NCBI GenBank assembly: GCA_035565675.1
Contig: DATMSA010000036.1
Location: forward strand, 1-64,000
DNA: 64,000 nt
Reading direction: 5' to 3'
Source of the DNA: Capillimicrobium sp035565675
Lineage (GTDB): Bacteria > Actinomycetota > Thermoleophilia > Solirubrobacterales > Solirubrobacteraceae
Under the pieces are notes generated by a model that saw only the letters and a list, made by a program, of their open reading frames with translations, had not been told where the DNA came from and ran no database searches. The position numbers and the translations under genes are program-made. Below, in pieces: positions 60,418-64,000 of the stretch (positions are counted from its first letter, which is position 1; the number at the start of each line of letters is the position of its first letter).

Positions 60418-61448
60418 GCCTCCTGCCCGCGGCCGCCGACGACGCGGGCGAACAGGATCGCCGCGATGAGGATGCCGCCCTGGAAGAAGTAGGTCGCGTA
60501 GTTGGCCACGTTCGCGAGCAGCAGCCCGTTGGAGACGACCGCCGCCAGCAGCGAGCCGACGATGGTGCCGGGGATGTTGAACTGTCCCACGCGGAACATC
60601 GCCGCGCCGATGAAGCAGGCGGCGAACGACTGCAGCAGGATCGACATGCCGGTCAGCGGATACACGTTGCCCTGGCGCCCGGCGTACAGGAGGCCGGCGA
60701 CCGCGGCGGCCACCGCGGCGACGACGAAGCCGATCACGATCATCCGCTCGACGTTCACGCCCGCGAACCGCGCGGCGTCGGCGTTCGCGCCGACCGCCCG
60801 CATCTCGCGCCCCAGCGCCGTGCGGTCCAGCAGCAGCCAGATGACGAGCGCCGCGGCGGCCGCGACGATCACGAGCGTCGGGATCGGCCCGACCTCGGAG
60901 CGCGCGAACTCGATGAAGCCGGTGGGGATGCCGGTCGAGATCGCCTGACTGCCGGTCAGCGCGAACTCCGCGCCGTTGAGCAGCGACGCCATGCCGATCG
61001 TCACCACCAGCGCGGCCAGGCGGGCGTAGGCGACGAGCACGCCGTTGAGGAGCCCCACGATCGCGCCGCCCAGCACGACGAGGGCGATCGCCGGCGCCGT
61101 CGCGATGCCGTGCTTGGCCATCAGCACCGCCACCGCGGTCGTGCCGAGCCCGGCCACCGCCTGGATCGACAGGTCGAACTGCCCGAGCACCAGCACGACG
61201 GTGAGCCCGCAGGCGACCACCGTCGGGAGCGCAGCCGACTCGAAGATCGTGCGGATGTTGTCGCCCGAGAGGAACGCGTCGTTGATCGCCTGGAAGATCA
61301 GGACGAGCGCGAGCAGGATCAGCGGGACGCCGATCGCCCCGAGCCGTCGGCGCAGGGCGTCGCGGCCGCCCACCGCGTCGGGGACGGCGGGCGGCGGCGA
61401 CGCGGTGGCGACGGGGTCGCCGGGCGAGGAGGCGGTGGAGGTCGACAT
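60414..61448 (-). CDS. CUT2 sugar ABC transporter permease (RbsC-like)
   Basis: 344 residues with about ten membrane segments. The family's conserved loop is seen as GREMRAVGANADAARFAGVN and the start of the domain as AALPTVVACGLTVVLVLGQF. The N-terminus is a long Ser/Pro-rich cytoplasmic tail. I use the ATG at 61448, which has GGAG 9 bases upstream; a GTG at 61466 overlapping the SBP stop is possible. It forms a dimer with the downstream ATPase. Confidence 0.92.
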   Translation of the reverse strand: MSTSTASSPGDPVATASPPPAVPDAVGGRDALRRRLGAIGVPLILLALVLIFQAINDAFLSGDNIRTIFESAALPTVVACGLTVVLVLGQFDLSIQAVAGLGTTAVAVLMAKHGIATAPAIALVVLGGAIVGLLNGVLVAYARLAALVVTIGMASLLNGAEFALTGSQAISTGIPTGFIEFARSEVGPIPTLVIVAAAAALVIWLLLDRTALGREMRAVGANADAARFAGVNVERMIVIGFVVAAVAAAVAGLLYAGRQGNVYPLTGMSILLQSFAACFIGAAMFRVGQFNIPGTIVGSLLAAVVSNGLLLANVANYATYFFQGGILIAAILFARVVGGRGQEA

Positions 61449-61462
61449 CGTCACGGGCTCCG

Positions 61463-62680
61463 TCACGACGCGTACGTCTGCTTCCAGCTGTCGACGAGCG
61501 GCTGCTTCCAGACGCCGTCGAGCATCGTCCAGCCGATGCCGGCCGCGACGCCCTTGCCGGTCGCGCCCTCCTTGACGGTCTCCTTGTTGAAGACCTGGAA
61601 CGGGACGATGATCTCGTAGCTGGCCAGGCGGTCGAGCTCGCGCCCGGCGAAGTGCTCGAGCATGTAGCCGACGACGTGGTAGGACTGCCAGTCGAAGTCC
61701 AGCCACGGCATCGCCGTCAGCGGGTTCTTGGGGTCGCCGAGCGCCTCGAGGCCGGAGGACTGCGCGACGTGCGTGTAGACGCGGACCTGGTCGCCCTTGT
61801 TGCGCGCGAGCACCTCGGCCGCGGCGGCCGGGCCGGTCGGCGGGTAGCTCGTCCACAGCGCGTCGAGGTCCGGGTGCTTGGACAGGAAGCCGTTGGTGAT
61901 CTTCGCCGCGCTGCCGAGCACGTCGGTGAGGTCGATGTCGGCGCTGTCGACGATCTCCACCCGCGGGTACAGCGCCGCGAGCCCGCGCACGATCGCGTTG
62001 CGCGGCTGCAGGATGTCCAGGTCGGTGTTGACGAGCGCGACCTTGATCGGCCCGTCCGGCTTCACCGTGTAGAGGTCGCTGAACATGTAGCCGGCGAGCG
62101 CGGACGCGTCGGCGGCCGGGACCGAGGTGTAGTCGATCGTCAGGTTCGGGTTCAGCTCGGAGAACGTCCACATGCCGAAGACCGGGATGCCGGCGGCCTT
62201 GGCGTCGGCGAGCTGCTTCTCGATCAGGCGGGCGCTGACGACGAGCGGGATGATCGCGTCGACCTTCTGGGTGATGAACGACTGCGTCGCGGCCTGGGCC
62301 TTGCCCTGGTCGCCCTGCGAGTCGGCCTCCTGGAACTTCCAGTCCAGCCCGGCCTGGTCGGAGGCCTCCTGCAGCGCCTTGACGAGCGTGGCCTCGTTCT
62401 CGTCGGCCGACGTGAGATGGACGACGCCGATCGTCTTGCCCTTGTACTTGTCGGCGATCGCGCCGCCGCCGGCCGCGGGCGCCGCGTCGGAGGTGGTGGC
62501 GGCGTTGGTGGGCCCGGCCGACGTGCCCCCGCCGCAGGCGGCGAGGATGCTGGAGACCACGCCGACGCCCGCGCCGGCGGCGGCGCTGCGCTTGAGGAAC
62601 GTGGCCCGGTCCATCCCGCGCGCCGGCGCTTCGGGGGTTGTGTCGGCGTCCTGCGGCAGCGGACCGTCGGACCCATTCAT
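61463..62680 (-). CDS. Sugar ABC transporter substrate-binding lipoprotein
   Basis: 405 residues. The N-terminal FLKRSAAAGAGVGVVSSILA ends at the lipobox Cys of LAAC; the Lys-Arg before a weakly hydrophobic stretch may make it a Tat lipoprotein. The mature protein is a type 1 periplasmic-binding fold: IGVVHLTSADENEATLVKAL, the DAIIPLVVSARL hinge region and DLDALWTSYPP. The likely ligand is a monosaccharide or aldonate. It is first in the operon, 143 bases downstream of a PucR regulator on the same strand. Confidence 0.92.
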   Translation of the reverse strand: MNGSDGPLPQDADTTPEAPARGMDRATFLKRSAAAGAGVGVVSSILAACGGGTSAGPTNAATTSDAAPAAGGGAIADKYKGKTIGVVHLTSADENEATLVKALQEASDQAGLDWKFQEADSQGDQGKAQAATQSFITQKVDAIIPLVVSARLIEKQLADAKAAGIPVFGMWTFSELNPNLTIDYTSVPAADASALAGYMFSDLYTVKPDGPIKVALVNTDLDILQPRNAIVRGLAALYPRVEIVDSADIDLTDVLGSAAKITNGFLSKHPDLDALWTSYPPTGPAAAAEVLARNKGDQVRVYTHVAQSSGLEALGDPKNPLTAMPWLDFDWQSYHVVGYMLEHFAGRELDRLASYEIIVPFQVFNKETVKEGATGKGVAAGIGWTMLDGVWKQPLVDSWKQTYAS

Positions 62681-62784
62681 GGTGTCTCTCCTCTCGACCG
62701 TGATCGTCCCGGCCGCAGTGCGGCGGCCGGTGACCGTCAGGAGCAGATCAGGCGATCCGTGGGCCGGTCAATGTGCCCGAGGAC

Positions 62785-62818
62785 GGTGTGCGCGCCCGTG
62801 GATGTGCGCCAGCACACC
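62785..62818. promoter_or_regulatory. Inverted repeat upstream of the sugar ABC operon
   Basis: GGTGTGC at 62785-62791 and GCACACC at 62812-62818 are perfect 7-base arms 20 bases apart, in the gap between the PucR stop (62824) and the SBP start (62680). It may be the regulator's operator or the end of its transcript. Confidence 0.4.
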
Positions 62819-62823
62819 CGCCC

Positions 62824-64000
62824 TCAGCGGGCGAGCGCGGCGAGCCGCAGCGCGAGGTGCACGTCGAGCCGGTGGGCCGGGTCGTCCCACCGCGGCAGGA
62901 CGCGCCCGATCGTCCGCAGCCGCTGGCGCAGCGTGTTCGGATGCACGTGCAGCGCCTCGGCCGCGGCACGCACGTCGCGGCCGAGGTCCAGGTACGTGAG
63001 CAGCGTCGCCGCCAGGTCGGCGCCGCGGTCGCGGTCGTGGTCGAGCAGCGGCTGCACCGACTGGCGCACGTACGCGTCGAGCGCGCCCCGCTCGCGGTCC
63101 CCGAACAGGAGCGCGTACGGGCCCAGGGCGGCGGCGTCCTCCACCCCGCCGCGCCGCCCGAGCTCGAGCAGGACCGCCAGGCTGCGCCGCGCGGCGTCGG
63201 CGGCGGCCGGCACGGCGGACGGGGACGCGACCGCGCTCGCGTAGGCGACCGTCACCGGCTCGGCGCAGCGCGCGGCGAAGAGCCGGCGCACCTCCCCGGC
63301 GACCTCGCGGGCCGAGGCGGCGCCGGCGAGGACGAGCAGCCCGCCGTCGACCTCGCCGGCGATCCCCTTCGTCGTCAGGACGTTGCGCACGATGTCGGTG
63401 GCGATGGGCGCCGGCAGGCCCGGCGCGTCGACCGCCATCACGGTCACGCCGGCGTCGAAGTCCACCCCGCGCCGGGCCGCGTCGTGGGCGAGGCCGGCCG
63501 GGTCGCCGCCCTGCCCGCGCACCAGCGCGGTGACGAGGTCGCCGATCGCCCGCTGCTCGGCGGCGCGCACGCGCTCCTGCGAGAGCAGCACGAGCGCGGC
63601 GATCACCGCGCTGCGCTCCAGCGTCCGCACCTTGGCCGCCGACAGCGGCTCGTCGGTGGCCAGCAGCACCCCGCCCTGGACCACGCCGCCGCCGGCCGCG
63701 GCCGCGACGCGGACGCCGTCCTCGTCGTCGACGGCGATCGCGCGGCCGCCCGCGTGGCTCGCCTCCAGCGCGGCGCGGACCCGGTCGCCGAGGCGCTCCA
63801 GCCGCTCCCGGGCGCCGGCTCCCGCCGCCGCGTGCACGGTCCGCGCGTCGGGCGCGAACACGACGACCGAGCCCGCCATCTCGCGGGCGACGACGTCGGC
63901 CAGGTCCTGCAGGTCGCCGCCGCGGGCGATCAGCGCGGCGAGCTGGTCGTGCACCGAGGCGGCCGCCTCGATCTCGCGCGTCTGGCGCTGCAGGCGCGCG
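62824..64000 (-). CDS. PucR-family transcriptional regulator (5' end beyond window)
   Basis: At least 391 residues; the frame stays open to the window edge. The first visible part (RLQRQTREIEAAASVHDQLA, then DVVAREMAGSVVVFAPD) is typical of the linker and second sensor region of PucR proteins. The C-terminus has the HTH_30 domain (LLTYLDLGRDVRAAAEALHV, HPNTLRQRLRTIGRVLP). A start codon at 63954 is possible but would cut the linker helix. The gene precedes the sugar ABC operon on the same strand and probably controls it. Confidence 0.85.
   Translation of the reverse strand, partial: ARLQRQTREIEAAASVHDQLAALIARGGDLQDLADVVAREMAGSVVVFAPDARTVHAAAGAGARERLERLGDRVRAALEASHAGGRAIAVDDEDGVRVAAAAGGGVVQGGVLLATDEPLSAAKVRTLERSAVIAALVLLSQERVRAAEQRAIGDLVTALVRGQGGDPAGLAHDAARRGVDFDAGVTVMAVDAPGLPAPIATDIVRNVLTTKGIAGEVDGGLLVLAGAASAREVAGEVRRLFAARCAEPVTVAYASAVASPSAVPAAADAARRSLAVLLELGRRGGVEDAAALGPYALLFGDRERGALDAYVRQSVQPLLDHDRDRGADLAATLLTYLDLGRDVRAAAEALHVHPNTLRQRLRTIGRVLPRWDDPAHRLDVHLALRLAALAR

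Overview
The window is very G+C-rich DNA (roughly three quarters G+C by eye) with short intergenic gaps and frequent GTG starts. Many genes are linked by 4-base GTGA or ATGA stop/start overlaps. Large ATP-binding LuxR (LAL) regulators, an ECF42/DGPF pair, PucR regulators and a DtxR-like iron box all point to an actinobacterium. My best guess is a soil lineage of Thermoleophilia/Solirubrobacterales type; this is inferred from gene style only, since no rRNA or tRNA gene is present.

Layout. 1-0.14 kb: right end of an IS3-family element, then about 0.7 kb with no gene. 0.87-4.4 kb: a small GNAT-like protein, a secreted protein and a family 3 glycoside hydrolase. 4.4-6.1 kb: a divergent arsenic locus (arsR with a truncated Cys-rich arsM-like remnant, facing an aquaporin and arsC) around a clear inverted-repeat operator. 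6.1-7.2 kb: a graveyard of a GMC oxidoreductase and an amidase. 7.2-9.8 kb: a cupin dioxygenase and SDR divergent from a PucR regulator. 9.9-19.9 kb: a GAP-family membrane protein, a zinc alcohol dehydrogenase, a frameshifted amidase, a LAL regulator, and a small operon (alpha/beta hydrolase, NmrA-like protein, two small proteins) convergent with a SABATH-type methyltransferase. 20-23.8 kb: a methyltransferase / acyl-CoA ligase / ketoacyl synthase III operon. 23.8-32.7 kb: secreted, membrane and small metabolic proteins, including a duplicated pentapeptide-repeat protein. 32.8-36 kb: a two-component system whose kinase overlaps a tandem-domain serine protease. 36-38 kb: cysE-cysK. 38-40 kb: DGPF protein plus ECF42 sigma factor, then a decayed second sigma gene.

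40-46 kb: a five-gene envelope/efflux cassette (VanY-like peptidase, duplicated Cys-repeat lipoprotein, HlyD-like adaptor with a peptidoglycan-binding domain, MacB-type ATPase and permease). All four junctions are GTGA overlaps, and the cassette is divergent from a second two-component system. 45.9-49.5 kb: a ferric iron ABC importer behind a DtxR-like box. 49.5-57.5 kb: a berberine-bridge-type FAD oxidoreductase, a second LAL regulator, an SDR, a hexapeptide acetyltransferase, an alpha/beta hydrolase pseudogene and an enolase-superfamily protein. 57.5-64 kb: an RsbW-like kinase, then a CUT2 sugar importer operon ending in an SMP-30 lactonase, preceded by a PucR regulator cut by the window edge.

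Two themes stand out. Single regulators (LAL, PucR, two-component) sit divergently beside small metabolic or transport operons. There are also several broken genes (IS3 end, arsM, GMC, amidase twice, ECF sigma, alpha/beta hydrolase), mostly in the first 13 kb. The strongest candidate for an under-described system is the coupled envelope cassette at 40.0-45.9 kb; the second is the ligase/KAS III/methyltransferase group at 18.8-23.8 kb.
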